Positions 50,280 to 59,899 of a stretch of DNA of 64,000 nt are shown here, piece by piece; position 1 is the first letter of the stretch; each line of letters begins with the position of its first letter. A program made the translations under genes and the position numbers. The stretch comes from Burkholderia lata. Lineage in GTDB: Bacteria; Pseudomonadota; Gammaproteobacteria; Burkholderiales; Burkholderiaceae. Under the pieces are notes generated by a model. That model worked only from the letters and a program-made list of their open reading frames with translations, was not told the DNA's origin and made no database searches. Location of the stretch: NCBI RefSeq assembly GCF_000012945.1, contig NC_007509.1, forward strand, positions 1,178,001 through 1,242,000, read 5' to 3'.

Positions 50280-51021
50280 TCACGTTCCCCAGATAGGCGG
50301 CCAGCACTTGGGGATCCTCGCGGATCTCGGCCGGCGTGCCGGTGGCCAGCAACTGACCGTGATGCAGCACGTAAAGCCGGTCGCAGGTTCGCATCACGGC
50401 TTTCATGTTGTGTTCGACGAGCAGGATCGACGTGTCGAAGCGATCGCGAATCGTGCGGAACGTCTCAAGCACCGCGGCCACCTCGGTCTGGTTCAGGCCC
50501 GTCAGCGGCTCGTCGAGGCACAGCAGCCGCGGTCGCGGCGCGAACGCGATCGCGATGCTCACCAACCGCTGCAGCCCGTGCGGCAAGTCGCCGGCGGTGT
50601 CGCCGAGCACCTGCTGCAGCCCCACCAGCTCGGCCGTTTCCCGCACGCGCCGCGCGCGTTCGCGGTGACTCGTCCCGCGCATGCCGCCGATCGCGCCGAT
50701 CAGGATGTTGTCCTCGACCGTCATCGTGCGCATCAGGCTGCCGTGCTGGAAGGTCCGCACGAGCCCGTGCCGGCTGATCGTCTCCGGGGAGCGGCCCGTC
50801 ATGTCGTGCCCGCCGATTTCCAGCCGGCCGCCGCTCGGCACGAGAAAGCCGCTGAGCAGGTTGAACGTCGTGCTCTTGCCCGCGCCGTTCGGGCCGATCA
50901 GCCCGAGAATCTCGCGCTCGCGAATTTCGAGGCTCAGGTCCGACACGGCCAGCAGCCCGCCGAAGCGTCGCGACAGGCCCTCCGCACGCAGCCGGACCGA
51001 CGGCGTGTTCATCGTGGTCAT
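50269..51021 (-). CDS. livG: Branched-chain amino acid-type ABC transporter ATP-binding protein LivG
   Basis: A 250-residue ATPase with Walker A 'IGPNGAGKSTTF', Walker B 'PRLLCLDEPLTGLN' and the C-terminal 'GTPAEIREDPQVLAAYLG' typical of LivG. The signature loop reads 'LPHGLQRLVSIA', not the usual LSYGQQR, so the LSGGQ-equivalent Ser is replaced by Pro-His; it may be a sequence-specific variant that relies on LivF. The ATG at 51021 overlaps the livM stop. Confidence 0.92.
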   Translation of the reverse strand: MTTMNTPSVRLRAEGLSRRFGGLLAVSDLSLEIREREILGLIGPNGAGKSTTFNLLSGFLVPSGGRLEIGGHDMTGRSPETISRHGLVRTFQHGSLMRTMTVEDNILIGAIGGMRGTSHRERARRVRETAELVGLQQVLGDTAGDLPHGLQRLVSIAIAFAPRPRLLCLDEPLTGLNQTEVAAVLETFRTIRDRFDTSILLVEHNMKAVMRTCDRLYVLHHGQLLATGTPAEIREDPQVLAAYLGNVNVD

Positions 51022-51965
51022 CGCACGTCTCCCGTCACCGACGGCAGCGCCGTCTTCACGCGCACGGTGCGGCGGCGCGCCAGCCATCCCGTCACGCCAT
51101 CGGGCATGAACAGCACGCCGAACACGATCGCCGCACCGTAGAAGATCTGCTCGCCGCCGCCGAAGCGCTGCGCGACGCTCGCGAGCAGCACGAGCAGCAC
51201 CGCGCCGACCACCGGGCCGAGCGCGTGCCGTTCGCCGCCGACCTTCAGGTACGCGAGCGCGAACGTCGACAGCATGAAGCCGAAGTCGAGCGGGCTGATC
51301 ACGTTGTTCGAAAACGCCTGCAGTGCGCCCGCCATGCCGGTGACGAACGACGCGATGCAGAAACACAGCACCTTCATCGCATGCACCGGAATGCCGACCG
51401 AGCGCACGACGTTGTCGTTGTCCCGAATCGCGACGAACACGCGCCCGACGTGCGAGTGCTCGATCCACGCGAGCAGCAGGATCAGCACGCCCGCCACCGC
51501 CACCACGAAGGTCGGGAAGCAGTCGCCGAGCAGCGCCGGCGGAAAGATGCCCACCATCCCCGAGTTGCCGCCCAGCCATTCGGACCGCGTATACAGGATG
51601 CGCAGCGCCTCGGTGAACGCGAACCCGATCAGCAGGAAGTACGGGCCCTTGACGCGCAGCGTCACGTAGCCGAATACGGCGCTGACCAGCAGCGCGACGA
51701 CCCCGCTCGCGAGCAGCGCGATCGCGAACGGCAGTTGCCACAGCGTCGTCGCGGCGCCGCTCGCATACGCGCCGAGGCCGAAGAACGCGGCGACCGCGAA
51801 ATTGAGCTCGCCGATCAGCAGCACGAAGCGCAGGCTGCTCGCCATCATCGCCGCGATCGCGATCCAGATCACGAGGTTCCCCGCGTAGCCGGAGCCCGCG
51901 GCGACGCTCAGCACTGTGGCCAGCACGACGGCCGGCAAGCCGAAACGAAAGCAACGATCATTCAT
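51018..51965 (-). CDS. livM: Branched-chain amino acid-type ABC transporter permease LivM
   Basis: A 315-residue permease with about nine hydrophobic helices. 'LLIGELNFAVAAFFGLGAYA' and 'GRVFVAIRDNDNVVRSVGIP', the cytoplasmic coupling loop of LivM/LivH permeases, are diagnostic. It overlaps livH by 8 bases and livG by 4, so the whole set is tightly coupled. Confidence 0.93.
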   Translation of the reverse strand: MNDRCFRFGLPAVVLATVLSVAAGSGYAGNLVIWIAIAAMMASSLRFVLLIGELNFAVAAFFGLGAYASGAATTLWQLPFAIALLASGVVALLVSAVFGYVTLRVKGPYFLLIGFAFTEALRILYTRSEWLGGNSGMVGIFPPALLGDCFPTFVVAVAGVLILLLAWIEHSHVGRVFVAIRDNDNVVRSVGIPVHAMKVLCFCIASFVTGMAGALQAFSNNVISPLDFGFMLSTFALAYLKVGGERHALGPVVGAVLLVLLASVAQRFGGGEQIFYGAAIVFGVLFMPDGVTGWLARRRTVRVKTALPSVTGDVR

Positions 51966-52833
51966 GGCCGAGCAGCCCCTTCGGTCGAACCAGCAGCACC
52001 GCCATCACGAGGACGAAGATCGCGAGGCTCGCGACCGACGGATCGAAATAAAAGCCGACGAAACTCTCGACGACCGCGATGAACAGGCTGCCGAGGATCG
52101 CGCCGGCCACGCTGCCCATCCCGCCGATGACGACGGCAATGAAGCCCTTGACCAGGTACGCGTCGCCGAGCGTCGGCGTAACCGCGGCCACCGGCGCGAT
52201 CAGTGCGCCCGCGACCGCGCCGATCGCGGTGGCCGCGACGAAGCCGCGAAACGCGATGCGCCGGTACGGAATGCCTTGCAGCATCGCAGCCTCGTGGTCG
52301 ATCGACACCGCGCGCAATGCCTTGCCGAAGCGCGTGCCGCCGAGCGCCAGCGTCACAAGCAGCGTGAGCGCCGCGGCCACGCCGCACAGCACGAGGCGCT
52401 GCGCGGCGATGCTGACGCCGAGCACGTCGACGTTGCCGTCGATCAGCGGCGGCACCGGGCGCACGCCGCCGCCGAACAGCTTCATGAAGCCGCCCTCGAC
52501 CATCAGCACGAGCCCGGCCGACAGGATGAACGAGCCCGTCATGTCGCGCTCGACGCGCTTGAAGCCGGCCTCGTAGACGAGCGCGCCGAATGCCGACGTG
52601 ACGATCACGCCGAGCGCGCAGGCGATCGCGTACGCGAGCCACACGGGCCGGCCGCCGCTCGCGAACCACGGCACCGTCACCGACACGACCAGCGCCGACA
52701 GCGTGAAGAACTGGCCGTGCGCGAAATTGACGATGCGCAGCACGCCGAAGATCAGCGTCAGCCCGAGCGCGAACAGAATGTAGACCGCGCCGATCTGCAG
52801 CGCGGTGAAGATCAACTGGAGAAGCGTCTGCAT
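51958..52833 (-). CDS. livH: Branched-chain amino acid-type ABC transporter permease LivH
   Basis: A 291-residue permease with the family N-terminus 'QIGAVYILFALGLTLIFGVL', then 'RIVNFAHGQFFTLSA' and the coupling loop 'GKALRAVSIDHEAAMLQGIP'. 'GGMGSVAGAILGSLFIAVVE' lies in the C-terminal part. It follows the binding-protein gene by 37 bases and overlaps livM. Confidence 0.93.
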   Translation of the reverse strand: MQTLLQLIFTALQIGAVYILFALGLTLIFGVLRIVNFAHGQFFTLSALVVSVTVPWFASGGRPVWLAYAIACALGVIVTSAFGALVYEAGFKRVERDMTGSFILSAGLVLMVEGGFMKLFGGGVRPVPPLIDGNVDVLGVSIAAQRLVLCGVAAALTLLVTLALGGTRFGKALRAVSIDHEAAMLQGIPYRRIAFRGFVAATAIGAVAGALIAPVAAVTPTLGDAYLVKGFIAVVIGGMGSVAGAILGSLFIAVVESFVGFYFDPSVASLAIFVLVMAVLLVRPKGLLGHE

Positions 52834-52870
52834 GAAACCGCCCGCATCGAAAGGTTGGGTGCGGCGACGC

Positions 52871-54058
52871 TCAGCGCAGCTCGCCGGACGCGATGCGCGT
52901 GACTTCCACGAGCTTGCCGTCCTTGAGCTGCGTGACGATCACCGGCAACAGCATCTGCTGCGGCGAGCCGTACACCGCCTTGCCGCCGAATCCCGACTGG
53001 CTGCCGTAGAACGACGTGAACGTCACGCCGCCCATCGCCTTCGCGACGTCGGCCGGTGCGGTGCTCTGCGCCTTCTCCATCGCCGCCTTCAGCGCATAGA
53101 CCGCGTCGTAGATGCCGATCTGCACCGCGTTGATGGAATCGCCGGTCGCCTTGCGCACGCCGTCGTCGAGCGCGCGCTGATGCGCGGTCGCGGATGCCCC
53201 GTCGAGGCTCACCGCCGCGCCCAGGTAGACGCCCTGCACCGCGCTGCCGCCCGTCGCGATCAACCCGCTCGCGCCGGTGCCCACCTCGACGATCTTCACG
53301 CCGTTCCAGCCGAGGCCGCCCAGCTCCTTGAACACGATTCCCGCATCGGCCGGCGGCGTCGAGCACAGATCGATGCCGTCCGGCTTGAGCGCGCTCAGCT
53401 TCGCCGCGACCGGCTGGAATTCGCTGCTGCCGCGCTCGTACCAGTCGCTCGACACCACCTTGACACCCACCGCCTCCCACGCCTTGCGCGCGATCTTCTC
53501 GGTTTCCTGCCCCGTCGCGTCATTCGGGTTCAGCAACGCGACGGTCTTGATCGGGTGCGTCTTCGCGATGAAGCCGGTCAGCGGCCGCGCGATCTCGAGC
53601 GTGGTGTTCATCTGCGTGAACGTCAGCGGATAGCTCGGCCCCTTGATGCTCGCGCCCCATGCGGTCGTGAACAACAGCACGCCCTTGCGCTCGGTCAGCG
53701 ACTGCAGTGCGCGCACCGGCGCCGTGCCGATGCTGCCGGCGACGAACTTCACGTCGTCCTTGTTGACCAGCGCCTGCGCGACCTTGGCGCCGTCCGCCGC
53801 GTTGTACTTGTTGTCGTAGGTCACGCACTCGAAGTTGACCGTCTGACCCTTGACCCGCACGCCGCCCGACGCCGCGATCTCGGCGGCCGCCTTGCGGCAC
53901 AGCCAGTCCGCGCCGACGCCCCACGGCGCACCGGAGCCGGACAGCGGCACCGACAGCCCGAGCTTGATCGTCTCGCCCGCCGTCGAGAATGGAACATGCG
54001 CGCAACAGGCGATGGCGATCGAAGTGCGCAGCAGGCGGCGAATGGTCGGGTGCAACAT
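52871..54058 (-). CDS. Branched-chain amino acid-type ABC transporter substrate-binding protein
   Basis: A 395-residue periplasmic protein of the LivJ/Peripla_BP_6 family. A signal peptide covers about residues 1-27, ending near 'PFSTAG-ETIKLG'. The mature start 'IKLGLSVPLSGSGAPWGVG' and 'VKFVAGSIGTAPVRALQSLT' are the ligand-lip segments. Its divergence from true LivJ and the neighbourhood leave the ligand open (amino acid, amide or aromatic acid). It is first in its operon. Confidence 0.9.
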   Translation of the reverse strand: MLHPTIRRLLRTSIAIACCAHVPFSTAGETIKLGLSVPLSGSGAPWGVGADWLCRKAAAEIAASGGVRVKGQTVNFECVTYDNKYNAADGAKVAQALVNKDDVKFVAGSIGTAPVRALQSLTERKGVLLFTTAWGASIKGPSYPLTFTQMNTTLEIARPLTGFIAKTHPIKTVALLNPNDATGQETEKIARKAWEAVGVKVVSSDWYERGSSEFQPVAAKLSALKPDGIDLCSTPPADAGIVFKELGGLGWNGVKIVEVGTGASGLIATGGSAVQGVYLGAAVSLDGASATAHQRALDDGVRKATGDSINAVQIGIYDAVYALKAAMEKAQSTAPADVAKAMGGVTFTSFYGSQSGFGGKAVYGSPQQMLLPVIVTQLKDGKLVEVTRIASGELR

Positions 54059-54589
54059 GGCGGTCTCCTCCGTGAATGGGGCTGTTTGTGGAAAGCATTA
54101 GATTCGCCCTCCGAAGGAAGAACAACGCGCATGCCGGAACGGTTCCGTACATCAAAAGCGAAGGACGCGAAACGATCTGGACAATCAGGGGAAATCCCGA
54201 CGAACGGCGCACCGGGCGACGGCTTCTCAGCGCTCCATCGGGAACACGTGCAGACGGATGACGATTCGCCGTGCGGTGCCCGCTGCCCTTTTCCGTACGC
54301 GGCACGCGGTGCGTCACGGCATGCCACCTTTGCAGTCCGAACCAGCCGTCCCGTTCGCCGACGACAACGCATCGTCGCACCGTCGGCGCCAATGTACGGA
54401 ACGCGCAACCGCTCGCGATTGACCGCTCGACGTGGCGCTCAGTAGCATCGGCCGCGCTGCGTATCGCCGCATTCGGGTTTCGGTCATGCCCTTCCGCCGC
54501 CGCCGCGACGAACGCGCATCGCATGCAACCGGACGGGTCGGGGCCCGTGACGACCGGTACATCGACAACAACGAGGAGATCTCACGACA
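54059..54589. other. Divergent intergenic region between the ABC operon and chemoreceptor
   Basis: About 530 bases with no credible gene on either strand. CGGAACGGTTCCG (54136-54148) is a short palindrome. Promoters for both divergent transcripts must lie here; none can be assigned by eye. Confidence 0.4.
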
Positions 54590-56248
54590 ATGAAGCTGTC
54601 ATTCAAGCAGCGACTTGCGTTGCCGCTGGTGCTGAGCCTGCTTTGCCTGGTCCTGCTGTCCGTCACCGATGCGTACCGGAGCCGCGAAATGCGCCTCGAA
54701 GAACGCAAGCTCGATCTCGTTCATGCCACGCAGATCGCGCTCGCGACGGTCGACACGTTCGCGAAGCGGGCCGCCTCGGGCGCGCTGAGCGTCGACGACG
54801 CGCAACGGCAGGCAATGGACGTCATCCGGGGCATGCGCTACGGCGAAGCGGGCTACGGCTACTTCTCGATCGTGAATTCGAAGGGCGTGGTGCTGATGTA
54901 TCCGTTCGACGCGTCGCTCCAGAACAAGTCGCTGAACGAACTGAGCCCGAAGGTCGCGTCGATCATCCAGGCGCAGATCGACGCGACGCGCCAGACCGGC
55001 AGCGCCTTCCAGCGCTTCGATTATCCGAAGGAAACCTCCGGGGTCACGACGGACGCTGTACGGGTCGCGTTCATCGACACCTATCGGCCGTGGGACTGGA
55101 TCATCAACACCAGCCTGTTCGTCGACGACATCGATGCCGCGTTCTACGCGAGCCTGGCGAAAAGCCTCAGCATTTGCGCGGCCATCGCGCTGGTGATGGG
55201 CAGCATCGTCATGGTGATCAATCGCGGCATCGTCCGCACCATGGGCGGCGAGCCCGGCTATGCGGTCGAGATTGCCGGCCGCATCGCGGCGAACGACCTG
55301 ACGGCCGCCATCGTGACGGCGCCGCACGATCGCGGCAGCGTGCTCTATTCGATGAAGCGGATGCAGGCGAATCTGTCCGGCGCGATCAACGGCATCAAGA
55401 CGAGCGCCGATTCGATCGCGTCGGCGGCCGCGCAGATTTCGGCCGGCGATCTCGATCTGTCGCGGCGCACCGAGCAACAGGCGGCGTCGCTCGAGGAAAC
55501 GGCGGCGAGCATGGCGGAACTCTCGTCGCGGGTCAACCAGAACACCGACAACGTGCGCCAGGCGAGCCAGGTCGCGGTGCAGGCCGTGCAGGTGGCCGAG
55601 CGCTGCAACGGGGTCGTCTCGCAGGTCGTCGACGCGATGGGCAGCATCGACGCCAGCTCCGGCCGGATCGCCGAAATCGTCGGCATCATCGAAAGCATCG
55701 CGTTCCAGACCAATATCCTCGCGCTCAATGCCGCGGTGGAAGCGGCGCGGGCGGGCGAACAGGGGCGCGGGTTCGCGGTCGTCGCGTCGGAGGTGCGTTC
55801 GCTCGCGCAGCGTTCGTCGGCGGCGTCGAAGGAGATCCGCGGCCTGATTCACGAATCCGTGGATCGTGTGCGGGGCGGCGTGGCGCTCGTGAACGCGGCG
55901 GGCACGTCGATGGCCGAAATCATGCAGGCGATCTCGCGCGTGACCGACCTGATGGAGGAAATCGCGGCCGCTTCGACCGAGCAGGGCCACGGCATCGACC
56001 AGGTCAATCAGGCCGTGTCGGAGATGGATCGCGCGACGCAGCACAACGCCGCCTATGTCGAAGAAGTAGCCGCCGCCGCGCAGTCGCTGGACGACCAGAG
56101 CAGGCAGCTCGTCGCGATGATCTCGACGTTCATCGTCCGCGACGACGACGACGCGCCGCCGCAACTGGAAGCGCTCGATGCACGCCCGCCTGCCGCGTCC
56201 GCGTTCGGGAAGCACGCCGCACCGGTGCGCGAATCGTATGCGGTGTAG
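54590..56248 (+). CDS. Methyl-accepting chemotaxis protein with periplasmic sCache domain
   Basis: A 552-residue chemoreceptor. Helix 1 is residues 8-27; the periplasmic part (28-185) has the single-Cache signature '[20 protein letters not shown]' and '[18 protein letters not shown]'. Helix 2 is about 188-210 ('[17 protein letters not shown]'), then HAMP ('[20 protein letters not shown]'). The signalling hairpin tip reads '[20 protein letters not shown]'. No NWETF-type tail for CheR/CheB is present. sCache receptors often sense organic acids or small amines; the divergent ABC importer may share its ligand. Confidence 0.94.
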   Translation: MKLSFKQRLALPLVLSLLCLVLLSVTDAYRSREMRLEERKLDLVHATQIALATVDTFAKRAASGALSVDDAQRQAMDVIRGMRYGEAGYGYFSIVNSKGVVLMYPFDASLQNKSLNELSPKVASIIQAQIDATRQTGSAFQRFDYPKETSGVTTDAVRVAFIDTYRPWDWIINTSLFVDDIDAAFYASLAKSLSICAAIALVMGSIVMVINRGIVRTMGGEPGYAVEIAGRIAANDLTAAIVTAPHDRGSVLYSMKRMQANLSGAINGIKTSADSIASAAAQISAGDLDLSRRTEQQAASLEETAASMAELSSRVNQNTDNVRQASQVAVQAVQVAERCNGVVSQVVDAMGSIDASSGRIAEIVGIIESIAFQTNILALNAAVEAARAGEQGRGFAVVASEVRSLAQRSSAASKEIRGLIHESVDRVRGGVALVNAAGTSMAEIMQAISRVTDLMEEIAAASTEQGHGIDQVNQAVSEMDRATQHNAAYVEEVAAAAQSLDDQSRQLVAMISTFIVRDDDDAPPQLEALDARPPAASAFGKHAAPVRESYAV

Positions 56249-56320
56249 CGCGCGACCCATCGGCTGAGCGAGACCGCGCGGGCCGGATCGCGGAGGACCG
56301 GCGGCCCGCCGCAGGCGGTA

Positions 56321-57304
56321 TCAGCGATCCAGCAATCGCCCCAGCCGCATCATCGTGACGTTCACGCCGAGATGGCGCATCGACGGTTGCACGATCACGC
56401 AGTTGTCGTACGGCGTGACGATCACGTCGTCGCCGTCGCGCGCGATCTCGGTGCCGGCTTTCTCGATCACTTCGAGCCCCGTGAACGGCTGCGAGAACCG
56501 GAACGCCATCGATCGCGCGATGACCGGCTCCGTGATCTCGACGAACTTCTGCCGCACCGGCGCGGCTTGCGTAAGAAACGTCGCGACGTCTTCGCGTGTG
56601 ACGACGCCTGCATGCAGCAGGAAACGCGCCGCGCTGTCGAGCGCGACATCGCGTGCGCTCGCGGCGAAGTGCTGGCCCGTCTCGATCAACAGCGCATTCT
56701 TCGCGCTCGCCGGATCGCCGAAGCCGCCGTAGTCGCGCAGCCGCGTGCCGTTCGCATGGCCGCGATCGATGATCACGTGCTCCGGCGTGCCGATTGCGGC
56801 CGCCAGCGCGATCGCCTTCTCGAGCGGCCCGGTCATCATCAACGGCGCGGACGCTTCGTGCATCGAATGAATGTCAAGCAGCAGGTCGACCGTATCGAGC
56901 AGCGGACGCATCGCGCGCGCACGCGCAAGCTCGCGGCTGTCGCGCGCGCCGTCGAGCGCGGCCGGCGTCCACACGCGATTCATGTCTTCGTCGAGGTAGC
57001 GCGTCGCATCGGCGTTCTCCGCACTGAAGTGCTCGTACGCGCCGACGTTGCCGAAGCCGAGCGACAGGCGGCCCGCAACCGGGCGCAAACCCGCGGCCAG
57101 CAACGTGTCCACCGCGATCGCGCCGCTGACTTCGTTGCCGTGCGTCAGCGCGAGGATCATCACGTGCTTGCCGGGCCGGCCGCTGTCGAACGTGTGCAGA
57201 TAGTCGATGCCCGTATTGCCCGCGCGCCAGCGCGAGATGTCGGGGAAGGCCACTTCGATCGGATAGGCCGGCAATGCGGCGCGGATGGCTTCAAGCGTGG
57301 TCAT
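56321..57304 (-). CDS. Succinylglutamate desuccinylase/aspartoacylase family zinc hydrolase
   Basis: A 327-residue protein of the M14-like aspartoacylase family. Zinc ligands are the His and Glu of 'LTHGNEVSGAIAVD', with a third His in 'LLLDIHSMHE'; the catalytic Glu is in 'NALLIETGQHFAAS'. I use ATG 57304; the frame also opens at a TTG 15 bases upstream. It lies 81 bases after the MFS gene on the same strand, so it probably deacylates a compound imported by that transporter. It is not in an arginine-succinyltransferase (ast) operon, so AstE itself is unlikely. Confidence 0.87.
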   Translation of the reverse strand: MTTLEAIRAALPAYPIEVAFPDISRWRAGNTGIDYLHTFDSGRPGKHVMILALTHGNEVSGAIAVDTLLAAGLRPVAGRLSLGFGNVGAYEHFSAENADATRYLDEDMNRVWTPAALDGARDSRELARARAMRPLLDTVDLLLDIHSMHEASAPLMMTGPLEKAIALAAAIGTPEHVIIDRGHANGTRLRDYGGFGDPASAKNALLIETGQHFAASARDVALDSAARFLLHAGVVTREDVATFLTQAAPVRQKFVEITEPVIARSMAFRFSQPFTGLEVIEKAGTEIARDGDDVIVTPYDNCVIVQPSMRHLGVNVTMMRLGRLLDR

Positions 57305-57385
57305 GTCGGAAAGGCTCAACAGGGTTCGGGAAAGGCGCAGCCGGCGTGGGCCGGTTGCGCCGGATTCGGGCCAGGGGCCGGCGCG

Positions 57386-58714
57386 TCACGCCTCGGTCGC
57401 GCGAGTCGACGGCGCGGTAGCGGCGGCCGCACCGCGCATCCGGCGGCCGAGCGAGATCACCGACGTGATCCCGAGCACGGCTGTGGCCATCACGTAGAAA
57501 CTCGGCGCCAGCTTGTTGTGCGTCGCGTCGATCAGCCAGGTCACGATCAGCGGCGCGAAGCCGCCGAACAGCGTCACCGAGAAGTTGTACGACAGCGCGA
57601 GGCCCGTGCCGCGCGTGCTCGTCGGGAAGATGTCGGCGAGCAGCGCCGGCAACGGCGCGAGACTCACCGCGATCAGCAGGCCGACCAGCGCCTGCACCGC
57701 GAGCAGCGTCTCGACCGTCGGATAGCGGTTCAACATCACGAACAGCGGCCACGTCGTGACGCCGACCAGGATCAGCGCGATCAGCATCACGCGGATGCGG
57801 CCGAAACGATCCGACAGGTGCCCGACGACCGGCGCGGCGACCATCAGCATCGCGCCCGTGACGACCGCGCCGAGATACGACGACGTGGCCGGGATATGCA
57901 GCTGCTTGACCGCGTAGGTCGGCATGTACAGCTTGTGCACGTAGTTGAACGCCGTGGCCGTCGCGACGACGCCCGCGCCGAGCAGCAGGTTCGCGCGATC
58001 GCGGGCGAACACGTCGCGCAGCGGCGACTTCGCGCGCCCCTTCTCGCCGAGCCGACGGAAATCGGCCGGTTCGTCGATGTTGCGGCGGATGTAGAGCCCG
58101 ACCGGGCCGATCAGCAGCCCGACCGAGAACGCGACGCGCCAGCCCCATGCATGCAGCTGGTCGGTCGTCAGCAGCAGGCTCAGCAGCGCGGACACGCCGG
58201 CCGCGAGCACCGTCGCGAGCCCCTGCGTCGACATCTGCCAGCTCGCGAAGAAGCCGCGCCGTTTCGCATCGGCCTGCTCGACCATGAAAGCGGTCGCCGC
58301 GCCGAATTCGCCGCCGGTCGAGAAGCCCTGCAGCATCCGCGCGACGATGATCAGCAGCGGCGACGCGATGCCGATCTGCGCATACGTCGGCGCGAACGCG
58401 ATCATCGCGGTGCCGAGCATCATCAGCCCGATCGACATCGTCAGCGATGCCTTGCGGCCCGCGCGGTCCGCATAGCTGCCGAGCACGATCGAGCCGAGCG
58501 GGCGCGTGACGAACGAAATGCCGAATGTGCCCACCGACAGCAGCAGCGAAGTCGCCGCGTCGTGCGTAGGGAAAAACAGCTGGCCGATCACGATCGCGAA
58601 ATAGCCGTAAATCAGCAGATCGTAGAACTCCAGCGCGTTGCCAATGCTCGCGGCGCAGATCTCGCGCCACGGGTTGTGCGGGGCCGGCGTCGCGGCGTGC
58701 GTGTTGCGGGTCAT
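57386..58714 (-). CDS. MFS transporter, metabolite:H+ symporter (ProP/KgtP-like)
   Basis: A 442-residue 12-helix transporter of the MHS family. Start 58714 follows GGAGGAGCACAAGGG. Signatures are 'ASIGNALEFYDLLIYGYFAI', 'GSYADRAGRKASL' (loop 2-3) and 'RMLQGFSTGGEFGAATAFMV'. MHS members carry dicarboxylates, shikimate, proline or betaine. It is co-oriented with the downstream hydrolase and the upstream LysR regulator. Confidence 0.92.
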   Translation of the reverse strand: MTRNTHAATPAPHNPWREICAASIGNALEFYDLLIYGYFAIVIGQLFFPTHDAATSLLLSVGTFGISFVTRPLGSIVLGSYADRAGRKASLTMSIGLMMLGTAMIAFAPTYAQIGIASPLLIIVARMLQGFSTGGEFGAATAFMVEQADAKRRGFFASWQMSTQGLATVLAAGVSALLSLLLTTDQLHAWGWRVAFSVGLLIGPVGLYIRRNIDEPADFRRLGEKGRAKSPLRDVFARDRANLLLGAGVVATATAFNYVHKLYMPTYAVKQLHIPATSSYLGAVVTGAMLMVAAPVVGHLSDRFGRIRVMLIALILVGVTTWPLFVMLNRYPTVETLLAVQALVGLLIAVSLAPLPALLADIFPTSTRGTGLALSYNFSVTLFGGFAPLIVTWLIDATHNKLAPSFYVMATAVLGITSVISLGRRMRGAAAATAPSTRATEA

Positions 58715-58894
58715 CCCTTGTGCTCCTCCGGTAATGCTGGCCGTCAGGATTTTGAAAGACGGCGCGCGGCGTGGCCGGCGGCCGTTCGGGCCAGTCAAGC
58801 GCGGAGTGTAGGCAACGCGGGGCGGGCGTTCGTGCCGTTTCGGCACGCAATCGTGCCGATCGGCGCGCGGCCCCGCCGCCGCTGCCTGCGGAGG

Positions 58895-59803
58895 CTATGC
58901 CTCGCCGTCTTCGCGTGACGGCGCGGTGCGCCAGATCGCATCCAGTACCGGGTGCGGATCGTTCCGGCGCCGGTACAGCGCGATGTCGAAGCCGATCTGC
59001 CAGTCGGCGCCGCCGACGATCGCAAGCTCGCCGCGCCGCACGTCGTCGGCGACGAGCCGCTGCGGCAACCACGCGAGGCCGAGCCCGCGACGCGCCATCG
59101 CGAGGATTGCTTCGTACGAATCGGCCTGGTACACGGGGCGCAACGTCGGGCGGTTCGGCATTTCGGCCAGATGGCGCGCCAGCACCGCGCGCAGCGTCAG
59201 CATGCGCGCGAACGCGAGCCACGGCACCGGCGCCTGCCCGGCCGGCAGCCGGTAGCGCACGCTGCCGCGCGCGTCGAATGCGCTGACCGGCACCAGCACC
59301 TCGCGCGCGACGGACAGCCAGTCGAAGCGGTCGCGATCGATCAGCAGCCGCGTATGCGGGCTCGAATAGACGATCAGCATGTCGGCATCGCCGGCCGTGA
59401 GCTGCAGGATTGCTTCCTCCGCGCTGCCGGTCGATATGGTCGCCGTGAAGAAGCCTGCGCGCGCAACCGTTTCGTCGTACCAGTCGGGGAAGAAGGTGGC
59501 CGAGAGCGTGCGGCCGGTCGCGATCCGGAGATTGTTCTCCAGCACCGGCGCCGCTTCCTGAAGTTGCGTGCGGGCGCCGTGCAGGATGTCGAGCGCGTTC
59601 GACGCCGCATCGAGGAACACGGTGCCGGCCGCCGTCAGTTCGAGCGGCTTCGTGCGTGCGATCAGGCGCGTGCCGACCCATTCCTCGAGTGACCGGATGC
59701 GGCGGCCGAACGCCGGGTGCGTGACGAAGCGGTTCTCGGCTGCGCGCGTGAAGCTGCGCGTGCGCGCGAGTTCGACGAAGTCTTCGAGCCATTTCAGTTG
59801 CAT
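58895..59803 (-). CDS. LysR-family transcriptional regulator
   Basis: A 302-residue LysR protein of normal length: winged helix at residues 3-62 ('WLEDFVELARTRSFTRAAEN', 'GTRLIARTKPLELTAAG'), effector domain from about 90 ('LRIATGRTLSATFFPDWYDE', 'ILAMARRGLGLAWLPQRLV'). It lies upstream of, and on the same strand as, the MFS-hydrolase pair with a 180-base gap, so it may regulate that pair although it is not divergent from it. Confidence 0.92.
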   Translation of the reverse strand: MQLKWLEDFVELARTRSFTRAAENRFVTHPAFGRRIRSLEEWVGTRLIARTKPLELTAAGTVFLDAASNALDILHGARTQLQEAAPVLENNLRIATGRTLSATFFPDWYDETVARAGFFTATISTGSAEEAILQLTAGDADMLIVYSSPHTRLLIDRDRFDWLSVAREVLVPVSAFDARGSVRYRLPAGQAPVPWLAFARMLTLRAVLARHLAEMPNRPTLRPVYQADSYEAILAMARRGLGLAWLPQRLVADDVRRGELAIVGGADWQIGFDIALYRRRNDPHPVLDAIWRTAPSREDGEA

Positions 59804-59899
59804 GGCTGGGCTCCTGGGTGGGCGATGAGGTGCGGGTCGGGCTCGCTCGCGAACGGCATGCGTGACGCGAGCGGCGCGGGCCGCGAGTGGCGCCCGATC

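Noticed and set aside
54076..54589. Small open frames between the ABC operon and the chemoreceptor
   Set aside because: Translations are Arg/Ser/Thr-rich without motifs; no ribosome sites of note.
56321..57304. Annotation as arginine-catabolic AstE
   Set aside because: No astCADB genes nearby; context is an MFS transporter and LysR regulator, so only the broader family is supported.
57291..59792. 833-codon minus-strand frame covering the MFS and LysR genes
   Set aside because: A shadow frame: both genes it overlaps have clear motifs, normal lengths and ribosome sites in another frame.
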